Translations under genes and position numbers: made by a program
The notes under the pieces: model-generated
What the model was told of the DNA's origin: nothing
The model's database searches: none
Seen by the model: only the letters and a program-made list of their open reading frames with translations
Part shown: positions 16,260-26,069 of the stretch, one piece after another
Layout: every line of letters begins with the position of its first letter
Position numbering within the stretch: position 1 is the first letter of the stretch
Assembly (NCBI GenBank): GCA_964594985.1
Contig: CAZQNQ010000015.1
Span: 1-64,000, forward strand
From: JADLHS01 sp964594985
GTDB taxonomy: Bacteria > Verrucomicrobiota > Verrucomicrobiia > Limisphaerales > JADLHS01
Length of the DNA: 64,000 bases
Reading direction: 5' to 3'

Positions 16260-17198
16260 TCATTTGGAGGCGCGGTTGCGTTTGCTGGCGCTGGCGCTGG
16301 GGGCAACCGGGGCGGCTGCGGACTTTTGAGTCAACAGGCTGGCGCGGTGTTCCAGAATCCTGATGAGGCCGTCCAGAATCGGCGTGCGGCGGCCTTGCCA
16401 GAGGACGCCGAATGTGACGGGCTTGAAATCCGGCAGGGCGAGGACGCGGACCTCGGGAAGAAGTTTCAATTCGGGTAGATGCACCGTGACCCCGATGCCG
16501 TAGCCGTGCGCCACGTAAATCTGGACCATCTCCACGCTGCTGACCTCGATGCCGCCGAGCCAGTCCACTTTGCGTCTGGCCAGGCCCTCTTGAAAGGAGC
16601 GGCGAATCGGTTCGTTGCTGGGCACGGTGATCAACGCCGGTTCGATGCGATCCCGGCGCCAGAGTTCCTCGGCGGATTGCAGCGGGCTGTCCTTGGGCAC
16701 CAGCAAAGCCAACGGCAGTTCAAACAACGGGAGCGCCTGAATCCCCGGCGCCGGCGCCCCGCCCAGCAGACCGATGGAAAGATCAATGTCCTGTTGCTGC
16801 AACCAGGTGATGACCTGGGGATGATAGCCTTCGCGCAGTGAAACCGTGAGTTTGGGAAAGGATTTCCGCAGCGTCTGCAGCATCTCCGGCAGAAAACCGC
16901 GCAACACCGTTTCCGAGGCGGCGATCCGCAGGTGTTGCGACACTCCGCCGCGAAGTTTCTCGGCCATCGGCGTCAGATTGGCAAAGAACGGCGCGATGAA
17001 TTCAAACAGCTCGCGTCCCGGTGTGGTCAACGCGAAGGGGCGGCGTTGGAACAGCGTGACGCCGAGAAACTCCTCCAACTGGATGACCTGGCCGCTGACG
17101 GCGGGTTGTTGAATACCGTAGGGCATGTTGCGCACGGCCTCGCTGATGCCGCCGTGCTTGGCGACGTAATAAAACAGTTCCAAGTGATGAACATTCAT
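16260..17198 (-). CDS. LysR-family transcriptional regulator
   Basis: 312 residues from ATG 17198. The winged helix covers residues 1-60 (MNVHHLELFYYVAKHGGISE, AVSGQVIQLEEFLGVTLFQR), and the substrate-binding domain follows from about 85 (LRIAASETVLRGFLPEML). The start was chosen because it gives the usual LTTR N-terminus; the open frame extends 12 codons further upstream. The C-terminus ends in an Ala/Ser/Lys-rich tail. Target genes and ligand are unknown; it is divergent from the LuxR-type gene, a common arrangement for regulators. Confidence 0.92.
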   Translation of the reverse strand: MNVHHLELFYYVAKHGGISEAVRNMPYGIQQPAVSGQVIQLEEFLGVTLFQRRPFALTTPGRELFEFIAPFFANLTPMAEKLRGGVSQHLRIAASETVLRGFLPEMLQTLRKSFPKLTVSLREGYHPQVITWLQQQDIDLSIGLLGGAPAPGIQALPLFELPLALLVPKDSPLQSAEELWRRDRIEPALITVPSNEPIRRSFQEGLARRKVDWLGGIEVSSVEMVQIYVAHGYGIGVTVHLPELKLLPEVRVLALPDFKPVTFGVLWQGRRTPILDGLIRILEHRASLLTQKSAAAPVAPSASASKRNRASK

Positions 17199-17273
17199 GA
17201 CAAACGCGTCCGCAGTGCCGTCATCTGAACGCAAACCGCCCCGGCTCGCAAGCTTTGGGTCGCCACCCCGCAG

Positions 17274-17380
17274 ATCTTAATCGTAATCTTAACCTTGTTT
17301 TTAATCTCCAAGCCCGGGAGATTGGGATTAAGAAAAAGATTAAGAGTAAGAGAACACGTTGCACGGCAGTTTCAGTCGCA
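17274..17380. repeat. Family B palindromic repeat, copy 1 (left end missing)
   Basis: Centre CTTAATCGTAATCTTAAC... AAGCCCGGGAGATTGGGATTA, then the right-hand end CGGCAGTTTCAGTCGCA (17364-17380). It shares centre and right end with copies at 43134-43265 and 48524-48650 but lacks their left inverted end. It is flanked by a 14-base direct repeat TCGCCACCCCGCAG at 17260-17273 and 17385-17398, which may be a target duplication or chance. Confidence 0.75.
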
Positions 17381-17414
17381 TTCGTCGCCACCCCGCAGTC
17401 GGAATAGCGCTGAC

Positions 17415-17443
17415 AACACCCCACATACCTTGGTATAGGTGTT
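17415..17443. promoter_or_regulatory. Possible operator: interrupted palindrome upstream of LuxR gene
   Basis: ATACC-TT-GGTAT (17425-17436) is flanked by AACACC on the left (17415) and AGGTGTT on the right (17437-17443), so the whole can pair with a 4-base bulge. It lies about 65 bases before the LuxR-type gene, between two divergent regulators. An operator role is a guess from position and symmetry. Confidence 0.35.
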
Positions 17444-17508
17444 TTGAGCGGTTGGCGTTGCCATAATCAGCGCCGTGCGGAACCCGGATTTCAAACGAGA
17501 TTTACAGC

Positions 17509-18297
17509 TTGATTGAGTTGTTTATGGGAAGACGAGGCGTTGCCAACCACCAAGCCACCCGAACTCAGCGGCGCCGAGATGTCGCCGCCAACGGGGTTGG
17601 AACAGTCCTGATTCTCTTCAAAGATCCCAAACTGATCAAAACCTTGGAGCAACTGCTCCGCCGGCAGAAAATTGCGGCACGGAGTTATTCCTGCCATCGC
17701 CAGTTGCTTTCCACCAAACTGCCCAATCATCCGACTTGTCTGCTCGCGGGCGTTTCCGGGTGTGACCAATGCGGGTTGCCAGCTTATGAGGAGTTGAAGA
17801 GTACCGGCCTCTATCTGCCGGCGGTGTTTCTCACCAAGACAACCGATGTCCGCCTCGCGGTGAAGGCGATGCGCGCCGGGGCCGAGGATTTGTTGCCCCT
17901 GCCGGTGGCGAGTCATGACCTGCTTGCGGCCATTCGCAACGCCCTGGCCCGGTCGAGAAGCTTCCTGGACTCCTGTTCCGAAGATTTGATTTTACGGCAG
18001 CGGATGCAGTTGCTGACGGATCGGGAACGCGAAATCGTTCGGCTGGTGGTCAGCGGCCTGCTCAACAAGGAAATCGCCGCGCAGTTGAAACTGGCGTTGG
18101 TGACCGTGAAAGTTCATCGCGGCAAGGCCATGCACAAACTGGGTGCCCGCACCAGCGCGGAACTGGCGCGGATCGCGCGGTCTGTCGGGATCAAGTCATC
18201 CACCGGAGAAACCGCCGCTGTTCCCCCGAGCCGGGACTCCGTTTCAACGGAGGCCGCACCGCGCAAGCCGTCAGTCCGTTCCCGGCGGGGGCGATAG
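17509..18297 (+). CDS. LuxR/FixJ-type regulator with degenerate receiver
   Basis: 262 residues. The C-terminal LuxR helix-turn-helix is clear (LTDREREIVRLVVSGLLNKE, ALVTVKVHRGKAMHKLG, about 168-225). The N-terminal part matches the FixJ receiver fold (FLTKTTDVRLAVKAMRAGAE) but the phosphate-accepting Asp is absent: where FixJ has LVLDVRM this has LLAGVSG. The acidic pair at the first strand reads LFKD and the conserved KP lysine reads LP. It is therefore probably not controlled by phosphorylation. The start is TTG 17509 or ATG 17524. The C-terminal tail is basic and Ser/Pro-rich. Confidence 0.85.
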   Translation: MIELFMGRRGVANHQATRTQRRRDVAANGVGTVLILFKDPKLIKTLEQLLRRQKIAARSYSCHRQLLSTKLPNHPTCLLAGVSGCDQCGLPAYEELKSTGLYLPAVFLTKTTDVRLAVKAMRAGAEDLLPLPVASHDLLAAIRNALARSRSFLDSCSEDLILRQRMQLLTDREREIVRLVVSGLLNKEIAAQLKLALVTVKVHRGKAMHKLGARTSAELARIARSVGIKSSTGETAAVPPSRDSVSTEAAPRKPSVRSRRGR

Positions 18298-18306
18298 CGC
18301 GGCGGC

Positions 18307-20208
18307 TCATTCCACGAATCGGACCACGTACCAGTGCTGCTCGCCCATCCGCACGGTGACCGTGGCGGTGACATCCGCAACCACTTCGGCGCGGGTCTGT
18401 TTCAGCCAATCTTCAAAGGAGGCCTGTTCTTGCCGGAAGTGAAAGCCATGCACGACCGCGTAGCGGATTTGCCGGGCGCGGATTTGTTCCGCGCTGTCCT
18501 TCAAATAAAGATGTACTACTGTGCGACCGCTGCCATACGGCTTCCACAGGGAAATGTCCAAGTCGTCGGGCGTGCCAAGAAAGCCGACGACTTTTGCGTC
18601 CGCAGGCAAATGGGCGCGGACCTTGGCCAGCGGGTCGGGTCGCACCCGGTAAACCGTGTAACTGGTCAGGGCACGATTCACGAGCCGGCTTTGGGGATGC
18701 CGTTCCGCCAACGGCCGTAAGATTGTTTGCGCCGGCCAGAGCGGGCGCGGCGGCGTGACCACCAATACGACCAGCGCCAGTAGGAACACCGCGACGACCA
18801 ACAGCCGCCACCAGCAGCGGCGGACGAGGTTCGCCTGCGCCACGCCCAGCAACAACGACGGCAACAGCAGCGGATAGTAAGGCGCGATCAAGCGGCCCGG
18901 TGTCACCATGCCGGATTTCATGCAATAAACGGCGAACGCAAACCACGGTGCCAGCAATACGAGTTTCAAAACCCGCGGCGGCAGGGCGGTCCGGCTCCAG
19001 CGGTCGGGAACGTGGCGGAAATAAAACGGCAAAGCATGAAGTGCCGCGAGCAGCATCAGGACGGATAGCCCCAAGCCGATGCCCGACCAATCTTCCGTTG
19101 GGATTTCCAGAACCTCTTGGAACGGCCACTCGAAATTTCGTTTCAACGGATCAATCAGCCAGGCGGGGAATTGATCCAGCCCGTGTTCGTTCCACCACTT
19201 CGCGAAGGGGAAAAAGGGCGGGCACAGATTATTGATGGCCAGCACGAATTGATTGCCCCACAGGCCGACGACCGGATTCTTCATCTCGAGGCCCGGGTTC
19301 TCCAGTTGCAATCCCGACCAGCTTCCGCAGTGCGCGATGTTCAAGCTCGCCGTCGGCACAAACGAAATCAACAGCGCCAGCGCCGCCACCAGTCCGGCCG
19401 CGACGAAATGAGTTTTGACGATCCGCCAGAGCGGGGCGATGGCAATCAACCACATCAGCCCCAGCGGCATGTTGCTGGCCTTGGCACCGGTCAACAACGC
19501 CAGCGCCAGCGCGGAATACCACAGATCGCCCGCCCGGCGCGATACCCAGGCCCGGCACGCGAAATCCACCGCCGCGATCGCGTACACCACCGGAAAAGCG
19601 TCGTTGCCCGCGCTGCCGGCCTGCAGCAGAAAAACGTAGCCGGTGGGGAACACCCACATCCACGACCACGCCACGCGGCTTCGCACGCCAAGCCGGCGCA
19701 GCAGGCTGAACAGCAATCCCGGCAGCAGCAGGAAGGGAATGAAGTTCAACAGGAATAACCCGCGATCCGATTTGAACAACAGCAACAGCGGTGCGGAAAA
19801 CCATTCGATGCCGCAGGCCCGGTTGTTCATCCGGTAATTTGGCGCGTCAATCCAATGCCATTGCCCGGCCTCCAGCCAGTGCAACACGCGTGGGATCCGG
19901 TAACTCAGGCCGGTGTGATTGGATGGCGCATACAACAAGCCGCCCAGCAACACCAGCACGGCCAACAGTGCAAACAGGAATGGAAACGGACGCATGAAGC
20001 GGCGAGAAATTTTTTTCCAACTCCAGCGGAAGCGGACGGGCCCGGGTTGGCGGCGCCGATGTAAAACAAACCAAAGCCCCGCGGTGACTGCCGCGAGCAC
20101 GAAGTAACCCGACAGTCGCAGCCAGCCGACGGCGGAGAGAATCCAGCCGGCGGCCGTGGCAAAAGCCGACAACCAGATCCAGATTTTGACGGCGGTGATG
20201 GAGGACAT
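18307..20208 (-). CDS. Polytopic membrane protein, probable GT-C-type glycosyltransferase
   Basis: 633 residues with about ten to twelve hydrophobic helices. The first large loop contains NHTGLSYRIPRVLHWLEAGQ and YRMNNRACGIEW, and later segments have GSAGNDAFPVVYAIAAVDFA and GAKASNMPLGL, features of dolichol/undecaprenyl-phosphate sugar using membrane glycosyltransferases, with acidic or polar loop residues placed after the first helices. The C-terminal 100 residues form a soluble domain. No named family can be assigned with certainty; the sugar and acceptor are unknown. Convergent with the LuxR gene, 10 bases apart. Confidence 0.6.
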   Translation of the reverse strand: MSSITAVKIWIWLSAFATAAGWILSAVGWLRLSGYFVLAAVTAGLWFVLHRRRQPGPVRFRWSWKKISRRFMRPFPFLFALLAVLVLLGGLLYAPSNHTGLSYRIPRVLHWLEAGQWHWIDAPNYRMNNRACGIEWFSAPLLLLFKSDRGLFLLNFIPFLLLPGLLFSLLRRLGVRSRVAWSWMWVFPTGYVFLLQAGSAGNDAFPVVYAIAAVDFACRAWVSRRAGDLWYSALALALLTGAKASNMPLGLMWLIAIAPLWRIVKTHFVAAGLVAALALLISFVPTASLNIAHCGSWSGLQLENPGLEMKNPVVGLWGNQFVLAINNLCPPFFPFAKWWNEHGLDQFPAWLIDPLKRNFEWPFQEVLEIPTEDWSGIGLGLSVLMLLAALHALPFYFRHVPDRWSRTALPPRVLKLVLLAPWFAFAVYCMKSGMVTPGRLIAPYYPLLLPSLLLGVAQANLVRRCWWRLLVVAVFLLALVVLVVTPPRPLWPAQTILRPLAERHPQSRLVNRALTSYTVYRVRPDPLAKVRAHLPADAKVVGFLGTPDDLDISLWKPYGSGRTVVHLYLKDSAEQIRARQIRYAVVHGFHFRQEQASFEDWLKQTRAEVVADVTATVTVRMGEQHWYVVRFVE

Positions 20209-20338
20209 ATAATGGTGCTGTGGCGGGCGAACTTTATGAAGTCCCCCCAGCGAGGGTCAATGGATTCTTCGGCGGTATCGTCTAGCGGCTTTATTTTGAC
20301 TCGACCCCAAACAGAAATCACCGAAGCTGTTTGCACTG

Positions 20339-21073
20339 ATGGTTACGAAGAAATTATTCCTAGGCCTGTCACTTGTGACGCTGCTCCTTGGGTGCACGAC
20401 GGTGAAGACATACGTGGCAAACACCAAACCCGGCGCGGCCAAACCCGCGGAGCATCCCATCTACGTTTACAACGAGAAGGTCCCCGTGCCCCGGCCGTAC
20501 GAAATCATCGGCACCATGTCCATCACCGACACGCCGTTCACCGTGTTTGGCGGGTCGTTCGAGAGTGAGTTGGACACCTTGCGTCAGCAGGCCCGGAAAC
20601 GGGGCGCGGATGGCTTGCAAATCACCAGGATCGAGCCGCCGGACTTCATGCACGCCAAGTATCGGGTCACGGCGAATTTTGTGCGCTTCACCAACACCTG
20701 GGAAGCGCTGCCGTTTGCCGAGCCGGACTTCCGCAATTACCTGGCTGCCCAGAAGGAGCAGTTGGATCCCATCGAGGGTTTCTGGCTGATCAACGATGGC
20801 GCAGGCAGCCGGGTCGGCATCGTGCGGGACAATACCCGCCCCGGCCGGGATTTTTTTGGATTCATTCTCGCCACCGGCAATCCTTCCTGGAAGCCGGGTG
20901 ACAAAAAGATCGAACTCGCCAGCGGCGAGCGCCCGGGCGTTTATCGCGGCGCGTATTACTTCGATGATTACCGCCGGAAGACCGTGGCGTTTCCCTTGCT
21001 CGGCGCGAAAACGAACCTCTTCATCCTCCAGATGCCCAACGACGAGACGCCAATCCTGTTCACGAAGGAGTGA
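20339..21073 (+). CDS. Predicted lipoprotein of unknown function
   Basis: 244 residues. The N-terminus MVTKKLFLGLSLVTLLLGC has a lipobox LLLGC, so Cys19 should be lipidated. The mature part has no motif that I recognise; GADGLQITRIEPPD resembles small stress-type lipoproteins that carry a (G/A)ADG(L/V) loop in the first 100 residues. A second half (about 130-244) begins DPIEGFWLINDGAGSRVGIV. It could be a periplasmic or outer membrane-attached protein; the role is unknown. Confidence 0.7.
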   Translation: MVTKKLFLGLSLVTLLLGCTTVKTYVANTKPGAAKPAEHPIYVYNEKVPVPRPYEIIGTMSITDTPFTVFGGSFESELDTLRQQARKRGADGLQITRIEPPDFMHAKYRVTANFVRFTNTWEALPFAEPDFRNYLAAQKEQLDPIEGFWLINDGAGSRVGIVRDNTRPGRDFFGFILATGNPSWKPGDKKIELASGERPGVYRGAYYFDDYRRKTVAFPLLGAKTNLFILQMPNDETPILFTKE

Positions 21074-21172
21074 ACTGGGTGTGCTTGCCCCTCCTGCTGT
21101 CCGCCGGACAAATCCTGCTTGCGCGCCCGGTGTAGTTGACGATGCTGGCGACGCTTGAAAACGCCTGATTGG

Positions 21173-22210
21173 ATGCCTGCACTCCGCCGTCGCGCCATCG
21201 CGTTGGCTTGCTTTGCCAGCATCGCCGCCGGCCTCTGGTTCTGGCTCGGGCGCTTGGAACACATTGATTGGCTCGTGGTGGAAGGGCCGGCGCAAGCTGT
21301 CGTGGGAGAACCAGTGTCGCTCCGTGTTCACGTGAAGCGATGGGCGGTGGACTCGAAGCTCTGCGTGGATCTGCATTGGTCGCGGGACCGAAATACATCC
21401 CTGGGTTTCCTGGCTGCGGGCGAACCCAAGGCCGTCAACAAGACCGGCGGCAGCTTTGATTTCACCATCCCTGTTCCAGCCCGGGACAACCTGCATTTTG
21501 TCAACGGCATCATCTACTTGAGCCCCGACGGAGATTGGAACAATCACACATTCGCGGCGACCACGGACTTGATTCCAATGACAACCACGCGCAGCGTCCG
21601 GGCAACCGGCTTGGTGCGGTTGCTGGTGCGGCAACTCGCTGAAGACACCGCGCGCGGCGTCCCACCGAAGTCTTCGCCGCTCCGCCTGGCAACCGGGCTT
21701 GCGTGGTTGTTTTGCGCGGTAATGTTCGGACGTTGGCATTGGCGGGCGGGCCGGTTTTCGAGACCCGCCATCAAAGCGCCGCGCTGGGGTTTGGGGTTTG
21801 CGGTGGGGTTCGCGCTGGCTGGCATTTGGGAACTGGCCGGATTCGAAAACATGCTGGGCAATTGGGCGCGGTCTTGGGCCAGGGCCGAGGACATTTATTA
21901 TCCGCGCGTCCTGCTCCAGAAAGCCGTCCTCAGCTTGATCCTGGCGGCGGTCGTCGTGTGGTTTGGCTTCTGTGGACGCCGGCGCAGGCTCCGGTGGTGG
22001 CTGCTGAGCTTTGGACTTTACCTCGCAATCACCACGGTGAATCTGCTGTCGCTGCACGCGCTGGATCAATACGCCTCCATTTCCTGGCGCGGGTTGGCGC
22101 TGGTTGATGCCCTGAAATTTCCATGTGCCGTCATCGCACTTTGTAGTCTTTATGCCCAAGGCCGGAATCTGAAACTTGCTGCAAACAGATCCGGGGCACC
22201 GCCCGGTTGA
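21173..22210 (+). CDS. Membrane protein of unknown function
   Basis: About 345 residues. One N-terminal helix (ALACFASIAAGLWFWLGRL), a periplasmic beta-rich domain (about 35-150), then five predicted helices (about 180-335). The layout, one anchor, an extracellular domain and a C-terminal membrane bundle, is not one I can name. ATG 21173 is preferred to the upstream TTG 21155. It follows the lipoprotein gene by about 100 bases on the same strand, so they may be co-transcribed. Confidence 0.55.
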   Translation: MPALRRRAIALACFASIAAGLWFWLGRLEHIDWLVVEGPAQAVVGEPVSLRVHVKRWAVDSKLCVDLHWSRDRNTSLGFLAAGEPKAVNKTGGSFDFTIPVPARDNLHFVNGIIYLSPDGDWNNHTFAATTDLIPMTTTRSVRATGLVRLLVRQLAEDTARGVPPKSSPLRLATGLAWLFCAVMFGRWHWRAGRFSRPAIKAPRWGLGFAVGFALAGIWELAGFENMLGNWARSWARAEDIYYPRVLLQKAVLSLILAAVVVWFGFCGRRRRLRWWLLSFGLYLAITTVNLLSLHALDQYASISWRGLALVDALKFPCAVIALCSLYAQGRNLKLAANRSGAPPG

Positions 22211-22300
22211 TTCGCCATCAAAACGATCGGAACACATGTTTGTGCCGGGGTTTCGGTTTGTTCCGGCGGGCCGGGCGGCGTATAAGTTTTCCACCTTGTC

Positions 22301-25300
22301 ATGAGTCTCCTGTTGTCTTACCTGCGCCGTTGCGGGTTGCAGTGGGCAGTTGCCTTCTTCGTCGGGGCCACAATTGGTCAGGCGGCGGCGCAAAGCTTCA
22401 CCAACCTCAATCTCCAGTTCATCAGCAAAACCAACCCTGTAGCCGGAACAATCTCTTATGGTGATGTCTGGGCGGAGGGGGATCTCGCCTGTCTCGGTGT
22501 TTGGCTGGGTTACAGCGCAAACAATTATGGTGTCGGCATATTCTCCATTTCTAATCCCGCCGCGCCGGTGTTACTGAGTATTTATAACTCCAGCCCGCTC
22601 AGTCAGAACCAATTCGAGTTGGGCGCGCTGCGCAATCGGATCGGTTACTTCGGCAGTTGGAGCGGCGGCGGCTTGCACATCGTGTCGCTGACGAATCCCG
22701 CGTCGCCGCAATTGCTCTGTCGCGTCGGCGCGACGACCGGCCATGTGACAAATGGCTTTGATCGCGTGCATACGGTTTTTCTGGAACGCAATTATCTCTA
22801 CGAAGCCGCGCACGTGGCCGGCAGCGTCAGCGTGAAAGTTTTCGATGTCAGCAATCCCGCCGCGCCGGTTTATTTGCAGGACATCGTCACCACGAACACG
22901 ACCAAGGTTCACCAGATCACCGTGCGCAACAAAGGCGGGCAGGTGATCCTCTACACGTCCGGCTGGGGCGGCAACGACAACGGCACGCCGGCATCGCCGG
23001 GGCAGACGGACCTTTGGGACGTGACCTCCATCGGCTCACAGCCGGCGCATTGGCTGGGCCGTCTTTATTCCGGCTACAACTCCCATAGCAGTTGGCCAAC
23101 TGACGACGGCAACACACTCATCGTCTGTCGCGAAACGCCCGGCGGCGACGTGAAATTTTACGATGTTTCAAACCCAGCCGCTTTGTCCTCGAACGCCGTC
23201 CCGTTCGTGACATTGACGCCCGCCAGCATGGGCATCGGTGCGGACATTCCACATAATCCGGTGGTCGTCAGCAATTTTCTGTTCTTGAGTTGGTACCAGA
23301 ACGGCATCCAGGTCTTTGATATCTCCGATGTGACCAAGCCGGTGCGCGTTGGATTTTACGACACGTTCCCGGGTGCGACGACGAGTTCGTATCAAGGCAA
23401 CTGGGGCGTGTTCCCGCATCTGGGTTTCAGCAAGCTGCTTCTTAGCGATATTCAAAGCGGCTTGTTTGTTCTGGATGGAAGCGCACTGCTCGCGGCCCCG
23501 AACAATTATCCGCCACTCGTCGTGAAGCCGCCGCCCAGCCTCACCGCGACTCAGGGGATGAATGTGACCTTCACGCCGGTCGTGACCGGTTCAGCACTGA
23601 GTTATCAATGGCGTTTTAACAACACGAGTCTGCCCGGCGCAACCAGCAGCAACTTGATGTTACTGAATGTTCAAGCCGCGCAAGCCGGGATCTACACGCT
23701 GGTGGTTTCCAATGCGACCGCAACCGTCACCAGTGCGCCTGCAAGTTTGAGCGTCACCATTCCGCAAAGCTGGCAGCCGGTATTCGCGGATAATTTCGAC
23801 TCAATTTCTTCAGCCAACAACTGGGATTTGTTTCAGGGCAGCGGCAATGGCGTTTCCGATTACACCGTGGATTGGTCGTTTGACTACAGCTCTTATTTCA
23901 GTGCGTTCCATGCGTCAACCATCCCGTCCGCTCCGAATTCGTCCGGGGCCACCACCCGCGGTTTGCGACTTACCGTGAACAACAATGATGCCAGCGCCGC
24001 GACGGCCGGTGTCAGTCTGTATCCAAAGAACCAAAGTTTTAGCGGCACTTACCGGCTCAAGTTTGATTTGTGGATGAATTATCCCGGCGGTCCGGGTGGC
24101 TCGGATTCGACTGGCAGCACGGAACATTTCACGTGCGGCTTGAATCACGAAGGCAGTCGTGTGAATTGGGCCTCGACCACGGTCAACCCGAGCGATGGCG
24201 TTTGGTTTGCCATGGACGGCGAGGGCGGCACCACGGACGATTATCGTGCCTACGTTGGCAACCCGTTCGGCAGCCCGAGTTGGTTGGCGTTTTCCACCAG
24301 CGGGTTCGGTGCAAGTGGCGCCGCGGGGGCCGGCAACAGCGATGCGGCGTGGCTGAACATTTTTCCGTTGCCGACTTATGAAAGTCCCGGCGCCCCCGGC
24401 AAACGCTGGGTGGAAGTCGAACTCAGCCAGGGCCCCAACAACGTCGTGACCTGGCGCATGAACGGACAACTCATCGCGCAACGTGTGAACATTTCGCCGT
24501 TCACCAACGGCACCGTGATGATCGGTTACATGGATTTGTTTACTTCCATCGCCAGCCCGGCGGCGGATGCATTTGTGCTCTTTGACAATGTCCGCGTTGA
24601 GATTTTGGCTGCGCCGGTTGCGCCGACTATTTCCGCACCGCCACAAGCTGTAGCCGTTTATCCCGAAGAAGACGCGGTATTTTCTGTTGCAGCTTCAGGA
24701 AGCGCGCCGCTGTTTTATCAATGGCGGTTCAACGGCGTGGCCATTTCCGGCGCGACGAACAACAGCTACACGCGCCCGCACGCGCAGGCGGAAGATGTGG
24801 GCGGGTATTCCGTCATCGTGAGCAATGTTGCCGGCATGGCAATCAGCAGCGCGGCGCAACTGATTCTGCTCGATTCCCCTTATCTCAACTCGGTGCAAGC
24901 AACCCCCGGCTCGCATAGCGCGTTGATCTCGTGGAATACCATTGTTCCCGGCGACAGTCAGGTGCAATTCAGCGCGAGTTCCGGCGGGCAGCAGAGTCTT
25001 TCGGTCGCCGCCGCGCAGAGCAGTTTTGGTTCAAGTTCTTACGTTGATCCCGAATCCACCACCAATCACGTCATCCTGCTCACCGGCCTCGCGCCGGGCA
25101 CAACTTATAGTTACCAGACCCTGTCGCGCGTGGACACGAACACCTACCTTTCCGGCGTCTATCAGTTCACCACCGCGGGCACGTTGATTCTGGATAATCC
25201 CACCGCGACCTTCACCGGCGATTGGACGATGGCTTCCTCATCCACAGACAAGTATTCAACCAATTACCACTTCGCAAACACTGTGGGCGGCGCAGCCACC

Positions 25301-26062
25301 GCTACTGCCACGTGGCGACCCAACATCACCACCTCCGGAAAGTACAATGTCTCCATCTGGTATCCCCAAGGCGCAAATCGCGCGAACAATGCGCCGTTCC
25401 AGATTTCGTTCAATGGCGGCGCGACCAATATTTTCGTGAACCAGCAAACCGGCGGCGGCGCGTGGCGGCTGATCGCAAGTGACATCGAGTTTGCCAAGGG
25501 CGCGAGCGGGTTTGTGCGACTGGGAAATAATGCCAACGCTTCCGTAGTGCTGGCCGACGCCGTCCGATTCGATTACGTGGAGACGCAGGATTTTCCCACG
25601 AACAACACCGTGCCGATGTGGTGGCGTGATTTCTTTTTCGGCGGCCCCATTGATCCGATTGCCGACCCTGATGGCGATGGTTATCACACCGCCCGCGAAT
25701 ATGCCATGGGCACAATCCCCACAAACACCTTGTCGCACCTGAACTTTTCCGTCACCACCACCAATGCGGTTGCCAATATTTCGTTTTGGCCGCGACATGA
25801 AGAGCGCACCTATCAATTACTTGCGCGACCGGAACTCGGCATTGCGCCATGGGAAGAAATTTCAACCAATCCAGTCATCACGCCGGAAGGTGCGGGTGTT
25901 TTTGCGCTTGCGACAACCAACACCGCGCAAAGTTTTTATCGGCTGCGCGTGACGCTGAATCCAGACAGCGGCCTGAACCTGTTGACGCTGCCGATGAAGT
26001 CGCTGGCCACCAAACCGTTTGAAGATCAATTCTGCGGGCCGTATCGCGTGTTTGTCCGCTGA
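22301..26062 (+). CDS. Large secreted multidomain protein (LVIVD, Ig-like, golvesin-like)
   Basis: 1253 residues. A signal peptide ends near residue 30 (IGQAAAQS). Residues about 40-400 contain repeats such as VKVFDVSNPAAPVYLQDI and IQVFDISDVTKPVRVGFYD, LVIVD-type propeller blades. An Ig-like domain follows (about 405-485, SYQWRFNNTSLPGATS), a jelly-roll-like region (about 490-770), a second Ig-like domain (YQWRFNGVAISGATN), a fibronectin-type domain (about 865-960) and a golvesin C-terminal-like domain (about 965-1095, SGKYNVSIWYPQGANR). The end has DPDGDGYHTAREYAMG, a dockerin-like calcium loop. No PEP-CTERM tail. Probably an extracellular adhesion or polysaccharide-contacting protein; no catalytic domain is visible. 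Confidence 0.8.
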   Translation: MSLLLSYLRRCGLQWAVAFFVGATIGQAAAQSFTNLNLQFISKTNPVAGTISYGDVWAEGDLACLGVWLGYSANNYGVGIFSISNPAAPVLLSIYNSSPLSQNQFELGALRNRIGYFGSWSGGGLHIVSLTNPASPQLLCRVGATTGHVTNGFDRVHTVFLERNYLYEAAHVAGSVSVKVFDVSNPAAPVYLQDIVTTNTTKVHQITVRNKGGQVILYTSGWGGNDNGTPASPGQTDLWDVTSIGSQPAHWLGRLYSGYNSHSSWPTDDGNTLIVCRETPGGDVKFYDVSNPAALSSNAVPFVTLTPASMGIGADIPHNPVVVSNFLFLSWYQNGIQVFDISDVTKPVRVGFYDTFPGATTSSYQGNWGVFPHLGFSKLLLSDIQSGLFVLDGSALLAAPNNYPPLVVKPPPSLTATQGMNVTFTPVVTGSALSYQWRFNNTSLPGATSSNLMLLNVQAAQAGIYTLVVSNATATVTSAPASLSVTIPQSWQPVFADNFDSISSANNWDLFQGSGNGVSDYTVDWSFDYSSYFSAFHASTIPSAPNSSGATTRGLRLTVNNNDASAATAGVSLYPKNQSFSGTYRLKFDLWMNYPGGPGGSDSTGSTEHFTCGLNHEGSRVNWASTTVNPSDGVWFAMDGEGGTTDDYRAYVGNPFGSPSWLAFSTSGFGASGAAGAGNSDAAWLNIFPLPTYESPGAPGKRWVEVELSQGPNNVVTWRMNGQLIAQRVNISPFTNGTVMIGYMDLFTSIASPAADAFVLFDNVRVEILAAPVAPTISAPPQAVAVYPEEDAVFSVAASGSAPLFYQWRFNGVAISGATNNSYTRPHAQAEDVGGYSVIVSNVAGMAISSAAQLILLDSPYLNSVQATPGSHSALISWNTIVPGDSQVQFSASSGGQQSLSVAAAQSSFGSSSYVDPESTTNHVILLTGLAPGTTYSYQTLSRVDTNTYLSGVYQFTTAGTLILDNPTATFTGDWTMASSSTDKYSTNYHFANTVGGAATATATWRPNITTSGKYNVSIWYPQGANRANNAPFQISFNGGATNIFVNQQTGGGAWRLIASDIEFAKGASGFVRLGNNANASVVLADAVRFDYVETQDFPTNNTVPMWWRDFFFGGPIDPIADPDGDGYHTAREYAMGTIPTNTLSHLNFSVTTTNAVANISFWPRHEERTYQLLARPELGIAPWEEISTNPVITPEGAGVFALATTNTAQSFYRLRVTLNPDSGLNLLTLPMKSLATKPFEDQFCGPYRVFVR

Positions 26063-26069
26063 AGGATGG

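Noticed and set aside
20369..22393. Very long open frame (674 codons) on the minus strand
   Set aside because: It is antisense to a lipoprotein and a membrane protein with clear start, lipobox and helices; the translation is Arg/Pro/Ala-rich without motifs. High GC makes such long shadows common here.
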